Shown piece after piece: positions 7,374 to 15,610 of a stretch of 37,279 nt of DNA. The stretch is from Pseudomonas fluorescens (lineage in GTDB: Bacteria > Pseudomonadota > Gammaproteobacteria > Pseudomonadales > Pseudomonadaceae). Location of the stretch: contig NZ_CABVII010000043.1 in the NCBI RefSeq assembly GCF_902497995.1, positions 1 through 37,279 on the forward strand, written 5' to 3'. The translations under genes and the position numbers were made by a program. The first letter of the stretch is position 1. Every line of letters starts with the position of its first letter. Below the pieces are notes generated by a model that worked only from the letters and a program-made list of their open reading frames with translations, had not been told where the DNA came from and did no database searches.

Positions 7374-8711
7374 ATGTCCATGACTCCCCGTGAAATCGTC
7401 CACGAACTCAATCGCCATATCATCGGCCAGGACGATGCCAAGCGCGCCGTCGCCATCGCGCTGCGTAACCGCTGGCGCCGGATGCAGCTGCCTGAAGAGC
7501 TGCGCGTTGAAGTAACCCCCAAGAACATCCTGATGATCGGCCCGACCGGCGTCGGTAAAACCGAGATTGCCCGTCGCCTGGCCAAACTGGCTAACGCGCC
7601 GTTCATCAAAGTCGAAGCGACCAAGTTCACCGAAGTCGGTTATGTCGGTCGCGACGTCGAATCGATCATTCGTGACCTGGCTGACGCGGCCATCAAACTG
7701 CTGCGCGAACAGGAAATGACCAAGGTTCGCCATCGCGCCGAAGACGCCGCCGAAGAACGCATCCTCGACGCCCTGCTGCCACCGGCACGCATGGGTTTCA
7801 ACGAAGACGCCGCGCCGTCGGCCGACTCCAATACCCGCCAGCTGTTCCGCAAGCGCCTGCGCGAAGGTCAGCTGGACGACAAGGAGATCGAAATCGAAGT
7901 CGCCGAAATGACCGGTGTCGATATCTCCGCGCCACCGGGCATGGAAGAGATGACCAACCAGTTGCAAAGCCTGTTCGCCAACATGGGCAAGGGCAAGCGC
8001 AAAAACCGCAAGATCAAGGTCAAGGAAGCACTGAAGCTGGTGCGTGACGAAGAAGCCGGTCGCCTGGTCAACGAAGAAGAGTTGAAGGCCAAGGCGCTGG
8101 AAGCGGTCGAGCAGCACGGCATCGTGTTCATCGACGAAATCGACAAGGTCGCCAAGCGCGGCAACAGCGGTGGCGTCGACGTGTCCCGTGAGGGCGTACA
8201 GCGCGACCTGCTGCCGCTGATCGAAGGCTGCACTGTCAACACCAAACTGGGCATGGTCAAGACCGACCACATCCTGTTCATCGCCTCCGGTGCGTTCCAC
8301 CTGAGCAAACCGAGCGATCTGGTGCCGGAGCTGCAAGGTCGTCTGCCGATTCGCGTCGAGCTGAAGGCACTGACGCCTGAAGACTTCGAACGCATTCTCA
8401 GCGAGCCGCACGCGTCGCTCACCGAGCAGTATTGCGCCTTGCTGAAAACCGAAGGACTGGTCATCGAGTTCCAGCCGGACGGCATCAAGCGTATCGCCGA
8501 GATCGCCTGGCAGGTCAACGAGAAGACCGAGAACATCGGCGCCCGTCGCCTGCACACCCTGCTCGAGCGCCTGCTCGAAGAGGTGTCGTTCAGCGCCGGC
8601 GACCTGGCCAGCGCCCACGATGAGAAGGCGATACTGATCGACGCCGATTACGTCAACAACCACCTGGGTGAATTGGCGCAGAACGAAGACCTGTCCCGTT
8701 ATATCCTGTAA
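7374..8711 (+). CDS. hslU: ATP-dependent protease HslVU, ATPase subunit HslU
   Basis: HslU is the AAA+ unfoldase that threads substrates into HslV. The 445-residue protein begins MSMTPREIVHELNRHIIGQ. It has Walker A GPTGVGKT at residues 56-63, the inserted I-domain at roughly 110-240, Walker B FIDEID near 252-257, and a C-terminal sensor-2 region (ENIGARRLHT). The C-terminus ends SRYIL, the conserved tail that inserts into HslV pockets. A GAGG lies upstream of ATG 7374. It is most likely expressed with hslV from the heat-shock promoter. Confidence 0.97.
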   Translation: MSMTPREIVHELNRHIIGQDDAKRAVAIALRNRWRRMQLPEELRVEVTPKNILMIGPTGVGKTEIARRLAKLANAPFIKVEATKFTEVGYVGRDVESIIRDLADAAIKLLREQEMTKVRHRAEDAAEERILDALLPPARMGFNEDAAPSADSNTRQLFRKRLREGQLDDKEIEIEVAEMTGVDISAPPGMEEMTNQLQSLFANMGKGKRKNRKIKVKEALKLVRDEEAGRLVNEEELKAKALEAVEQHGIVFIDEIDKVAKRGNSGGVDVSREGVQRDLLPLIEGCTVNTKLGMVKTDHILFIASGAFHLSKPSDLVPELQGRLPIRVELKALTPEDFERILSEPHASLTEQYCALLKTEGLVIEFQPDGIKRIAEIAWQVNEKTENIGARRLHTLLERLLEEVSFSAGDLASAHDEKAILIDADYVNNHLGELAQNEDLSRYIL

Positions 8712-8738
8712 GCCATACTTACTGTGGTAGCAGCCCCT

Positions 8739-8828
8739 GTGGGAGCGGGCTTGCTCGCGAAAGCGGTATAACAGTCAACGATGATGTTGAATGTGATGAC
8801 CTCTTCGCGAGCAAGCCCGCTCCCACAT
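8739..8828. repeat. REP doublet (REPIN)
   Basis: TGTGGGAGCGGGCTTGCTCG at 8739 and its inverted partner ending GCTCCCACATTT at 8828 form a hairpin-capable pair behind hslU. Confidence 0.92.
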
Positions 8829-8876
8829 TTGAACGGTGGCGTTCAATGGGTCGCCCACACAAATGGATTACCGGCC

Positions 8877-9254
8877 ATGACCCAACTCCCCACCGACATC
8901 AAACTGCACAAAGCCTCGAAAACCCTGTCGCTGAAATACGCGTCCGGCGAGGAATTTCACCTGCCCGCCGAATTCCTTCGCGTGCACTCTCCCTCCGCCG
9001 AGGTCCAGGGCCACGGCAAACCCATCCTGCAATTTGGCAAGATCGGCGTAGGCCTGGCCAAGGTCGAACCGGCCGGTCAGTACGCACTGAAATTGACCTT
9101 CGACGACGGCCACGACAGCGGCCTGTTCACCTGGGAATACCTCTACCAGTTGGGCAAGCGCCAAGAGGATCTCTGGAACGATTACCTTGCCGAACTCAAA
9201 GCGGCTGGAAAAACCCGCGACCCTAACGAATCCATCGTCAAACTGATGCTCTAG
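8877..9254 (+). CDS. GBBH-like N-terminal domain protein (DUF971)
   Basis: This 125-residue protein consists of one domain resembling the N-terminus of gamma-butyrobetaine hydroxylase (Pfam GBBH-like_N, formerly DUF971). Visible features are LKYASGEEFHLPAEFLRVHSPSAEV, then YALKLTFDDGHDSGLFTWEYLYQLG and a short helical tail. In the family this fold can bind metal in some members, but the role of the stand-alone protein in Pseudomonas is not established. No catalytic oxygenase domain is attached. ATG 8877 lies just behind a REP doublet and has no strong ribosome site. The phaC1 promoter region follows the stop codon directly; no clear terminator is seen between them. Confidence 0.88.
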   Translation: MTQLPTDIKLHKASKTLSLKYASGEEFHLPAEFLRVHSPSAEVQGHGKPILQFGKIGVGLAKVEPAGQYALKLTFDDGHDSGLFTWEYLYQLGKRQEDLWNDYLAELKAAGKTRDPNESIVKLML

Positions 9255-9271
9255 GCCGGGCTTTTTGCTCT

Positions 9272-9289
9272 TTAGAGGGCATTTTCTAA
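9272..9289 (+). promoter_or_regulatory. Candidate PhaD operator upstream of phaC1
   Basis: TTAGAGGGCATTTTCTAA is an 18-bp inverted repeat with TTAG/CTAA ends. The same layout, TTAGGGTGCCGTTTCTAA, is found before phaI on the other strand. A loose promoter overlaps it (TTGCTC 9265-9270, TAATTT 9287-9292, spacer 16). PhaD is known to act on both the phaC1 and phaI promoters in P. putida; assignment to PhaD here is inference from the shared site. Confidence 0.55.
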
Positions 9290-9371
9290 TTTCATCTGTT
9301 TGAATGCTCCGCTTCCGGGCCGACGATTGGCCTGCTTGCGAAAAAAATTAAACTCGGGTAACCAATGGAGC

Positions 9372-9387
9372 TGGCAAGGTCCCTGCA
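9372..9387 (+). promoter_or_regulatory. Sigma-54-like -24/-12 element upstream of phaC1
   Basis: TGGCAAGGTCCCTGCA has GG and GC separated by exactly ten bases and matches TGGCACG-N4-TTGCA at most positions. It lies about 126 bases before the phaC1 start codon. A sigma-54-type phaC1 promoter has been proposed for other pseudomonads. Confidence 0.45.
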
Positions 9388-9512
9388 GTGCTCGCTGAAC
9401 CGAAAAGCAGCGATGCAGAATTAACGGTCACCCGAGCAGTAGTACCTGGCATTGGCTGTGAGACTGCGCAGCTGGCCCCGGGTACTCGTCTCTGCACAAT
9501 GGAGCGTCGTAG

Positions 9513-11192
9513 ATGAGTAACAAGAATAACGATGACTTGAAGTATCAGGCCTCGGAAAACACCTTGGGTCTGAATCCTGTCGTTGGGTTGCGCGGAAAGG
9601 ATTTACTGGCTTCTGCTCGGATGGTGCTCAGGCAAGCCATCAAACAACCGATTCACAGTGCCAAGCATGTCGCCCATTTCGGTCGTGAACTCACGACCGT
9701 GCTGTTCGGCAAGTCCAAGTTGCAACCGACAAGCGATGACCGTCGCTTCGCGGATCCGGCCTGGAGCCAGAACCCGCTCTACAAACGTTATTTGCAAACT
9801 TATCTGGCGTGGCGCAAGGAACTCCACGACTGGATCGACAACAGCAATCTGCCGCCCAATGATGCCAGTCGCGGGCATTTCGTGATCAACCTCATGACCG
9901 AAGCCATGGCGCCGACCAACAGCGCGGCCAATCCGGCGGCGGTCAAACGCTTCTTCGAAACCGGCGGCAAAAGCCTGCTCGACGGCCTCTCGCATCTGGC
10001 CAAGGATCTGGTGCACAACGGCGGCATGCCGAGCCAGGTCAACATGGGCGCATTTGAAGTCGGCAAAAGCCTGGGCGTTACCGAAGGCGCCGTCGTTTTC
10101 CGCAACGACGTGCTGGAGTTGATCCAGTACCGCCCGACCACCGAGCAGGTGTACGAGCGTCCCTTGCTGGTGGTACCGCCGCAGATCAACAAGTTCTACG
10201 TGTTCGACCTGAGTCCGGACAAGAGCCTGGCGCGTTTCTGCCTGCGCAATAATGTGCAAACCTTTATCGTCAGCTGGCGCAACCCGACCAAGGAGCAGCG
10301 CGAGTGGGGACTGTCGACCTACATCGAGGCGCTCAAGGAAGCGGTCGACGTGGTCACCGCGATCACTGGCAGCAAAGACGTGAACATGCTCGGCGCCTGC
10401 TCCGGCGGCATCACCTGCACCGCTCTGCTGGGCCACTACGCGGCGCTTGGCGAGAAAAAGGTCAACGCCCTCACCTTGCTGGTCAGCGTGCTGGATACCA
10501 CCCTGGACAGCGACGTGGCGTTGTTCGTCAATGAGCAAACCCTCGAAAGCGCCAAGCGCCACTCTTATCAGGCCGGTGTGCTGGAAGGCCGTGACATGGC
10601 GAAAGTCTTCGCCTGGATGCGTCCCAATGATCTGATCTGGAACTATTGGGTCAACAACTACCTGCTGGGCAACGAGCCGCCGGTGTTCGACATCCTGTTC
10701 TGGAACAACGACACCACACGGTTGCCGGCGGCATTCCACGGCGACCTGATCGAATTGTTCAAAAGCAACCCGTTGATCCGCGCCGATGCACTGGAAGTGT
10801 GCGGTACGCCGATCGATCTGAAGCAGGTCACGGTCGACATCTTTTCCCTGGCCGGGACCAACGACCACATTACGCCGTGGAAGTCCTGCTACAAATCGGC
10901 GCAACTGTTCGGCGGCAAGGTGGAGTTCGTGCTGTCCAGCAGCGGGCATATCCAGAGCATCCTGAATCCGCCGGGCAATCCGAAATCGCGCTACATGACC
11001 AGCATCGAAATGCCGGACAAGGCCGAAGACTGGCAAGAAAACTCCACCAAGCACACTGACTCCTGGTGGCTGCATTGGCAGGCCTGGCAGGCCGAGCGTT
11101 CGGGCAAACTGAAAAAGACCCCGGCGAAACTGGGCAACAGGGCCTACCCGGCCGGTGAGGCGGCGCCAGGCACTTACGTGCACGAACGGTAA
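9513..11192 (+). CDS. phaC1: Class II (medium-chain-length) PHA synthase 1
   Basis: PhaC1 polymerises (R)-3-hydroxyacyl-CoA of 6-14 carbons into PHA at the granule surface. The 559-residue protein has the N-terminal PhaC domain and an alpha/beta-hydrolase core. The lipase-like box GACSGG carries nucleophile Cys296, with Asp451 (GTNDHITPW) and His479 (SSGHIQS) completing the triad, at the class II positions. GGAG lies eight bases before ATG 9513. The first codons contain a Crc/Hfq-type A-rich site. It heads the phaC1-phaZ-phaC2-phaD set, although a REP doublet separates it from phaZ. Confidence 0.97.
   Translation: MSNKNNDDLKYQASENTLGLNPVVGLRGKDLLASARMVLRQAIKQPIHSAKHVAHFGRELTTVLFGKSKLQPTSDDRRFADPAWSQNPLYKRYLQTYLAWRKELHDWIDNSNLPPNDASRGHFVINLMTEAMAPTNSAANPAAVKRFFETGGKSLLDGLSHLAKDLVHNGGMPSQVNMGAFEVGKSLGVTEGAVVFRNDVLELIQYRPTTEQVYERPLLVVPPQINKFYVFDLSPDKSLARFCLRNNVQTFIVSWRNPTKEQREWGLSTYIEALKEAVDVVTAITGSKDVNMLGACSGGITCTALLGHYAALGEKKVNALTLLVSVLDTTLDSDVALFVNEQTLESAKRHSYQAGVLEGRDMAKVFAWMRPNDLIWNYWVNNYLLGNEPPVFDILFWNNDTTRLPAAFHGDLIELFKSNPLIRADALEVCGTPIDLKQVTVDIFSLAGTNDHITPWKSCYKSAQLFGGKVEFVLSSSGHIQSILNPPGNPKSRYMTSIEMPDKAEDWQENSTKHTDSWWLHWQAWQAERSGKLKKTPAKLGNRAYPAGEAAPGTYVHER
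9519..9530 (+). promoter_or_regulatory. Possible Hfq/Crc translational control site in phaC1
   Basis: AACAAGAATAAC, codons 3-6 of phaC1, contains two overlapping matches to the Hfq/Crc catabolite-activity motif AANAANAA. Crc control of phaC1 translation is described for P. putida. The position over the start region fits translational repression. Confidence 0.45.
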
Positions 11193-11211
11193 CCAACACA
11201 CCTCGCCTAAA

Positions 11212-11303
11212 TGTGGGAGCGGGCTTGCTCGCGAAAGCGGTCAATCATTCAATATTGATATCGACTGATCCGACGCCCTCGCGAGCAAGCCCGCTCCCAC
11301 AAG
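11212..11303. repeat. REP doublet (REPIN)
   Basis: TGTGGGAGCGGGCTTGCTCG at 11212 and the inverted copy CGAGCAAGCCCGCTCCCACA ending near 11302 enclose about 40 bases between phaC1 and phaZ. The hairpin may uncouple the mRNA levels of the two genes. Confidence 0.92.
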
Positions 11304-11354
11304 GGACCGAGGAAGAACTTAGGGATAGCGACCCAACCCCACAGGGCCTGAAGC

Positions 11355-12209
11355 ATGCCGCAACAGTTCATATTTCGTACCATCGACCTGGATGGCCAGA
11401 CCCTCCGCACGGCGGTACGCCCCGGCAAGCCTCACTTGACGCCCTTGCTGATTTTCAACGGCATCGGCGCCAACCTGGAGCTGTTGTTTCCGTTCGTCGC
11501 CGCGCTGGATCCGGACCTGGAAGTCATCGCCTTCGATGTACCCGGTGTCGGCGGCTCGTCGACGCCAAACCTACCGTATCGTTTTCCGGGCCTTGCGAAA
11601 CTCACGGCGCGGATGCTCGACTATCTCAACTATGGACAGGTCAATGTGATTGGCGTGTCCTGGGGCGGCGCCCTCGCCCAGCAGTTCGCTTACGACTATC
11701 CCGAGCGTTGCAAGAAACTCGTTCTGGCAGCCACGGCAGCTGGCGCGGTGATGGTGCCGGGCAAGCCAAAAGTGTTGTGGTTGATGGCCAGCCCGCGGCG
11801 TTATATCCAGCCGTCTCATGTGATCCGCATTGCGCCGATGATTTACGGCGGTGCGTTCCGGCGCGATCCAACCCTCGCCGCCAGCCACGCCGCCAAGGTG
11901 CGCTCCGCGGGCAAGCTCGGTTACTACTGGCAGTTGTTCGCGGGTCTCGCCTGGACCAGCATTCACTGGCTGCACAAGATCCATCAGCCAACCCTGGTGC
12001 TGGCCGGCGACGACGATCCGCTGATCCCGCTGATCAATATGCGCTTGCTGGCGTGGCGGATCCCCAATACTCAGTTGCACATCATCGATGACGGGCATCT
12101 GTTCCTGATTACCCGGGCCGAAGCAGTGGCACCGATCATCATGAAATTCCTCGAGGAAGAACGACAGCGCGCGGTCATGCATCCCCATCCGACGCCATTG
12201 GGCGGCTAA
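11355..12209 (+). CDS. phaZ: Intracellular medium-chain-length PHA depolymerase
   Basis: PhaZ is a granule-bound serine hydrolase that releases 3-hydroxyalkanoic acids from stored PHA. The 284-residue alpha/beta-hydrolase has the nucleophile elbow GVSWGG with Ser102, Asp221 in LAGDDDPL and His248 in DDGHLF. These positions agree with the characterised Pseudomonas enzyme. No signal peptide is present, as expected for an intracellular enzyme. ATG 11355 follows a REP doublet; no strong Shine-Dalgarno is visible (GGCCTGAAGC precedes it). It lies between the two synthase genes, the standard arrangement. Confidence 0.96.
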   Translation: MPQQFIFRTIDLDGQTLRTAVRPGKPHLTPLLIFNGIGANLELLFPFVAALDPDLEVIAFDVPGVGGSSTPNLPYRFPGLAKLTARMLDYLNYGQVNVIGVSWGGALAQQFAYDYPERCKKLVLAATAAGAVMVPGKPKVLWLMASPRRYIQPSHVIRIAPMIYGGAFRRDPTLAASHAAKVRSAGKLGYYWQLFAGLAWTSIHWLHKIHQPTLVLAGDDDPLIPLINMRLLAWRIPNTQLHIIDDGHLFLITRAEAVAPIIMKFLEEERQRAVMHPHPTPLGG

Positions 12210-12338
12210 AGGCCCCGGCTTTTGTTTACGAGAAGGGGGTCGGCAGGGACGCCGCTCCGCGCAACAACCTGCTACAGCGTCTATGGTGTTCTGGTTCGAC
12301 GTATTTGTTTTAGGCCTGAAGACGAGGAGTGTTGAGTC

Positions 12339-14021
12339 ATGCGCGACAAACCAGCCAGGGATTTTTTACCGACTCCCGCCGCGTTCATCAACGCGCAGAG
12401 TGCGATTACCGGCCTGCGTGGTCGGGATCTGTTTTCAACCCTGCGCAGCGTTGCCGCCCATGGTTTGCGCAATCCGGTGCACACCGCCCGACACGCCTTG
12501 AAACTGGGTGGCCAATTGGGTCGAGTACTCCTCGGCGCAACCCTGCACCCGACCAATCCGCAGGACAATCGCTTTGCCGACCCCGCATGGAGTCTCAACC
12601 CGTTTTATCGCCGCAGCTTGCAGGCTTATCTGAGCTGGCAGAAGCAAGTCAAAAACTGGATCGACGATAGCAACATGAGCCCGGACGATCGTGCCCGCGC
12701 CCACTTTGCGTTCGCTTTGCTCAACGACGCCCTGGCTCCGTCCAATAGCTTGCTCAATCCGCTGGCGATCAAGGAGATCTTCAACTCCGGCGGTAACAGT
12801 CTGGTGCGCGGTATCAGCCACCTGGTCGACGACATGCTGCACAACGACGGCCTGCCCAGGCAGGTCACCAAACAGGCTTTCGAAGTGGGCAAAACGGTCG
12901 CCACCACCACCGGCTCCGTGGTGTTTCGTAATGAGTTGCTGGAGCTGATCCAGTACAAGCCAATGAGCGAAAAACAGTATTCCAAACCATTGCTGGTGGT
13001 GCCGCCGCAGATCAACAAGTACTACATTTTCGACCTGAGCCCCCATAACAGCTTCGTCCAGTTTGCGCTGAAGAACGGCCTGCAAACCTTCATGATCAGT
13101 TGGCGCAATCCTGATCTGCGCCATCGCGAATGGGGGCTGTCGACCTACGTTCAAGCCGTGGAAGAAGCGATGAACGTTTGTCGGGCGATCACCGGTGCCC
13201 GCGAGGTCAACCTGATGGGCGCCTGTGCCGGCGGCCTGACCATCGCCGCCCTGCAAGGTCATTTGCAGGCCAAGCGACAACTGCGCAGGGTATCCAGCGC
13301 GACGTACCTGGTGAGCCTGCTCGACAGTCAGTTGGACACACCCGTGACCCTGTTCGCCGATGAGAAAACCCTTGAGGCGGCCAAGCGCCGTTCCTATCAG
13401 AAAGGCGTGCTGGACGGTCGAGACATGGCCAAGGTTTTTGCCTGGATGCGCCCCAACGATTTGATCTGGAGTTACTTCGTCAACAACTACCTGTTGGGCA
13501 AGGAGCCGCCGGCGTTCGACATTCTCTACTGGAACAACGACAACACGCGCCTGCCAGCGGCTCTCCATGGCGACCTGCTGGACTTCTTCAAGCACAATCC
13601 GCTGGGTCATCCGGGCGGCCTTGAAGTGTGCGGTACGCCAATCGACTTGCAGAAAGTCACGGTCGACAGCTTCAGCGTGGCCGGCATGAATGACCACATC
13701 ACCCCATGGGACGCGGTGTATCGCTCCACCCTGCTGCTGGGTGGCGAGCGACGCTTCATACTCTCCAACAGCGGGCATGTGCAGAGCATTCTCAACCCGC
13801 CCTCGAACCCGAAAGCCAATTTCGTCGAAAGCACGAAGCTGAGCAGCGATCCACGGGCCTGGTATTACGACGCCCAGCAAGTCGACGGCAGCTGGTGGAC
13901 TCAGTGGCTGGGCTGGATTCAGGAGCGCTCAGGTGCACATAAAGAAACCCGGATGACGCTTGGCAACCAGAATTATCCACCGATGGAGGCAGCACCCGGC
14001 ACCTATGTGCGCGTGCGCTGA
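12339..14021 (+). CDS. phaC2: Class II PHA synthase 2
   Basis: This is the paralogue of phaC1, with 560 residues and the same domain order. The box is GACAGG with nucleophile Cys296, followed by GMNDHITPW and SNSGHVQS for the Asp and His of the triad. Identity to PhaC1 is high across the whole length (for example LLVVPPQINK and DMAKVFAWMRPNDLIW in both), consistent with old duplication within the locus. GAGGAG lies before ATG 12339. Paralogues usually differ in monomer preference; that cannot be read from the sequence. A hairpin separates it from phaD. Confidence 0.97.
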   Translation: MRDKPARDFLPTPAAFINAQSAITGLRGRDLFSTLRSVAAHGLRNPVHTARHALKLGGQLGRVLLGATLHPTNPQDNRFADPAWSLNPFYRRSLQAYLSWQKQVKNWIDDSNMSPDDRARAHFAFALLNDALAPSNSLLNPLAIKEIFNSGGNSLVRGISHLVDDMLHNDGLPRQVTKQAFEVGKTVATTTGSVVFRNELLELIQYKPMSEKQYSKPLLVVPPQINKYYIFDLSPHNSFVQFALKNGLQTFMISWRNPDLRHREWGLSTYVQAVEEAMNVCRAITGAREVNLMGACAGGLTIAALQGHLQAKRQLRRVSSATYLVSLLDSQLDTPVTLFADEKTLEAAKRRSYQKGVLDGRDMAKVFAWMRPNDLIWSYFVNNYLLGKEPPAFDILYWNNDNTRLPAALHGDLLDFFKHNPLGHPGGLEVCGTPIDLQKVTVDSFSVAGMNDHITPWDAVYRSTLLLGGERRFILSNSGHVQSILNPPSNPKANFVESTKLSSDPRAWYYDAQQVDGSWWTQWLGWIQERSGAHKETRMTLGNQNYPPMEAAPGTYVRVR

Positions 14022-14031
14022 CGCTCAAAGA

Positions 14032-14055
14032 GCCACGGCCGGCATTGGCCGTGGC
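14032..14055 (+). promoter_or_regulatory. Hairpin between phaC2 and phaD
   Basis: GCCACGGCC (14032-14040), loop GGCATT, GGCCGTGGC (14047-14055) give a perfect 9-bp GC-rich stem ten bases after the phaC2 stop. There is no T-run behind it, so it may attenuate or stabilise the transcript rather than end it. phaD begins 25 bases later. Confidence 0.55.
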
Positions 14056-14080
14056 ATGACTCGATCATTAAGAAGACTGG

Positions 14081-14701
14081 ATGAAAACCCGCGACCGGAT
14101 CCTCGAATGTGCCCTGCAGTTGTTCAATCAGAAGGGCGAACCGAACGTCTCCACCATGGAAGTTGCCAATGAAATGGGGATTAGCCCGGGTAATCTTTAC
14201 TACCACTTCCACGGCAAGGAACCGCTGATTCTCGGGTTGTTCGAGCGCTTCCAGGCTGAGTTGACGCCACTGCTCGATCCGCCCTCCGATGTGGAACTGG
14301 CACCGGACGATTACTGGCTGTTTTTGCACCTGATCGTCGAGCGCCTGGCGCACTACCGGTTTCTGTTCCAGGATCTGTCGAACCTGGCCGGGCGCCTGCC
14401 GAAGCTGGCCAAGGGCATCCGCAACCTGCTCAACGCGCTCAAGCGCACGCTGGCTTCATTGCTGGCGCGGTTGAAGGCTCAGGGACAGTTGGTCAGCGAC
14501 ACCCAGGCGTTGGGACAGCTGGTGGAGCAGATCACCATGACACTGCTGTTCTCGCTGGACTATCAGCGGATTCTTGATCGTGGGGGTGAGGTGAAGCTGG
14601 TGGTGTATCAGATCATGATGCTGGTGGCGCCGCATCTACTGCCGCCGATCAAGGTGGCGACCGAGCAGTTGGCGCTCCAATACCTCGAAGAACACGATTG
14701 A
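14081..14701 (+). CDS. phaD: TetR-family regulator of PHA genes PhaD
   Basis: The 206-residue protein has a TetR-type N-terminal helix-turn-helix (ILECALQLFNQKGEPNVSTM followed by VANEMGISPGNLYYHFHGKE) and an all-helical ligand-binding C-terminal domain. In Pseudomonas PhaD is an activator of the phaC1 and phaI promoters, and a fatty-acid-CoA metabolite is the proposed ligand. It closes the synthase gene set. Ribosome site AAGA is weak at ATG 14081. A perfect 12-bp hairpin made from a collapsed REP begins right behind the stop. The likely target repeats are at 9272-9289 and 16110-16127. Confidence 0.93.
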   Translation: MKTRDRILECALQLFNQKGEPNVSTMEVANEMGISPGNLYYHFHGKEPLILGLFERFQAELTPLLDPPSDVELAPDDYWLFLHLIVERLAHYRFLFQDLSNLAGRLPKLAKGIRNLLNALKRTLASLLARLKAQGQLVSDTQALGQLVEQITMTLLFSLDYQRILDRGGEVKLVVYQIMMLVAPHLLPPIKVATEQLALQYLEEHD

Positions 14702-14731
14702 AAATGTGGGAGCGGGCTTGCTCCCACATTT
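14702..14731. repeat. Collapsed REP element forming a perfect hairpin behind phaD
   Basis: AAATGTGGGAGC (14702-14713), loop GGGCTT, GCTCCCACATTT (14720-14731) form a perfect 12-bp stem. The outer parts of both arms of a REP doublet are present while the middle is missing, as if the doublet had been deleted down to its ends. It starts one base after the phaD stop and could serve as its terminator. Confidence 0.75.
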
Positions 14732-14766
14732 AATCTACGGTGCCTTTTGGAACGCATGCACAAACA

Positions 14767-14798
14767 AAAACGCCCGACCTTTGCAGGTCGGGCGTTTT
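14767..14798. terminator. Bidirectional rho-independent terminator between phaD and phaF
   Basis: AAAACGCCCGACCT (14767-14780), loop TTGC, AGGTCGGGCGTTTT (14785-14798) make a perfect 14-bp stem with T-tracts usable on both strands. It separates the convergent phaD and phaF transcripts. Confidence 0.9.
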
Positions 14799-14814
14799 CT
14801 TGAGCGCCCTGAAA

Positions 14815-15600
14815 TCAGGACTGACTGGTTGGCGTCGATGGAGCTGGCGCGGCAGTCGGGGTTGCAGCAGGGATCGGTGCAGCAGCGGAGTTCGATGTGC
14901 TGACCGGGGTTGCCGGGTTGGCGGCAGCCACTGCTGGTGTTGGTGTTGGTGCAGCGGCTTTCGGCGCTGCCGGTTTTTTCACTGCCGGCTTCTTCGCGGC
15001 GGCAGGTTTTGCTGCTGGCTTGGTTGCCGGTTTGGCTGCTGCGGTTTTCGCTGCAGGTTTAGCCGCAGCTTTGGCGGCGACCGGCTTGACCGCTGGCTTG
15101 GCTGCTGCAGGTTTAGCGGCGGCAGTCTTGGCCAGTGGCTTGGCAGCCGCTTTGGCTGCTGCGGTTTTGGCCGCAACAGGCGCAACCTTGGCACCGGTGA
15201 GTATTTCGATTTGCTTGGTCAGGGTATCGACCTTGCTGTGCAGTGCCTTGACCTCATTGCGGCTCGGTACACCCAGGCGCGAAATGGCGCTGTTCAGACG
15301 CTTGTCGAAAGCCCCTTCCAGCTCATCCCACTTGCCCATTGCGCGATCTTTCACGCCGCTGATACGCGACTTGGCCGACGAAGCGGAATCCTTGGCGGCA
15401 TCGACTTTCTTATCGACAGCGCTCTTGGTGAGCTTCTCGGCTTTCTCGCCATCTTTGACCAATGCATCGAAGAGCTTGCTGCCGTCAGTGTCGATCTTCG
15501 AGTACACGCCCAAACCAGCCAGCCAGATTTTGCGGGAGTAGTCTTCGACTTTCCCGATCCACGAGCTGCCTTCTTTTTCAGTATTCTTTTTACCAGCCAT
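14815..15600 (-). CDS. phaF: PHA granule-associated phasin PhaF
   Basis: PhaF coats PHA granules and links them to the nucleoid for segregation. The 261-residue protein has an N-terminal phasin domain (WIGKVEDYSRKIWLAGLGVY, a long amphipathic helix, then a short coiled-coil near LHSKVDTLTKQIEILTG). Its C-terminal half is histone-H1-like and made of AAKPAAK-type repeats (about residues 140-230), ending in a Pro/Ala/Thr tail. The basic repeat region is the DNA-binding part. ATG 15600 has GGAGA seven bases upstream. It follows phaI after ten bases, shares the phasin domain with it, and ends at the shared terminator. Confidence 0.95.
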   Translation of the reverse strand: MAGKKNTEKEGSSWIGKVEDYSRKIWLAGLGVYSKIDTDGSKLFDALVKDGEKAEKLTKSAVDKKVDAAKDSASSAKSRISGVKDRAMGKWDELEGAFDKRLNSAISRLGVPSRNEVKALHSKVDTLTKQIEILTGAKVAPVAAKTAAAKAAAKPLAKTAAAKPAAAKPAVKPVAAKAAAKPAAKTAAAKPATKPAAKPAAAKKPAVKKPAAPKAAAPTPTPAVAAANPATPVSTSNSAAAPIPAATPTAAPAPSTPTSQS

Positions 15601-15610
15601 CCCGTTCTCC

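Noticed and set aside
9308..9345. Sigma-54 site at TTGGCCTGCTTGCG in the phaC1 leader
   Set aside because: GG and GC are only seven bases apart; the element at 9372-9387 has the required ten.
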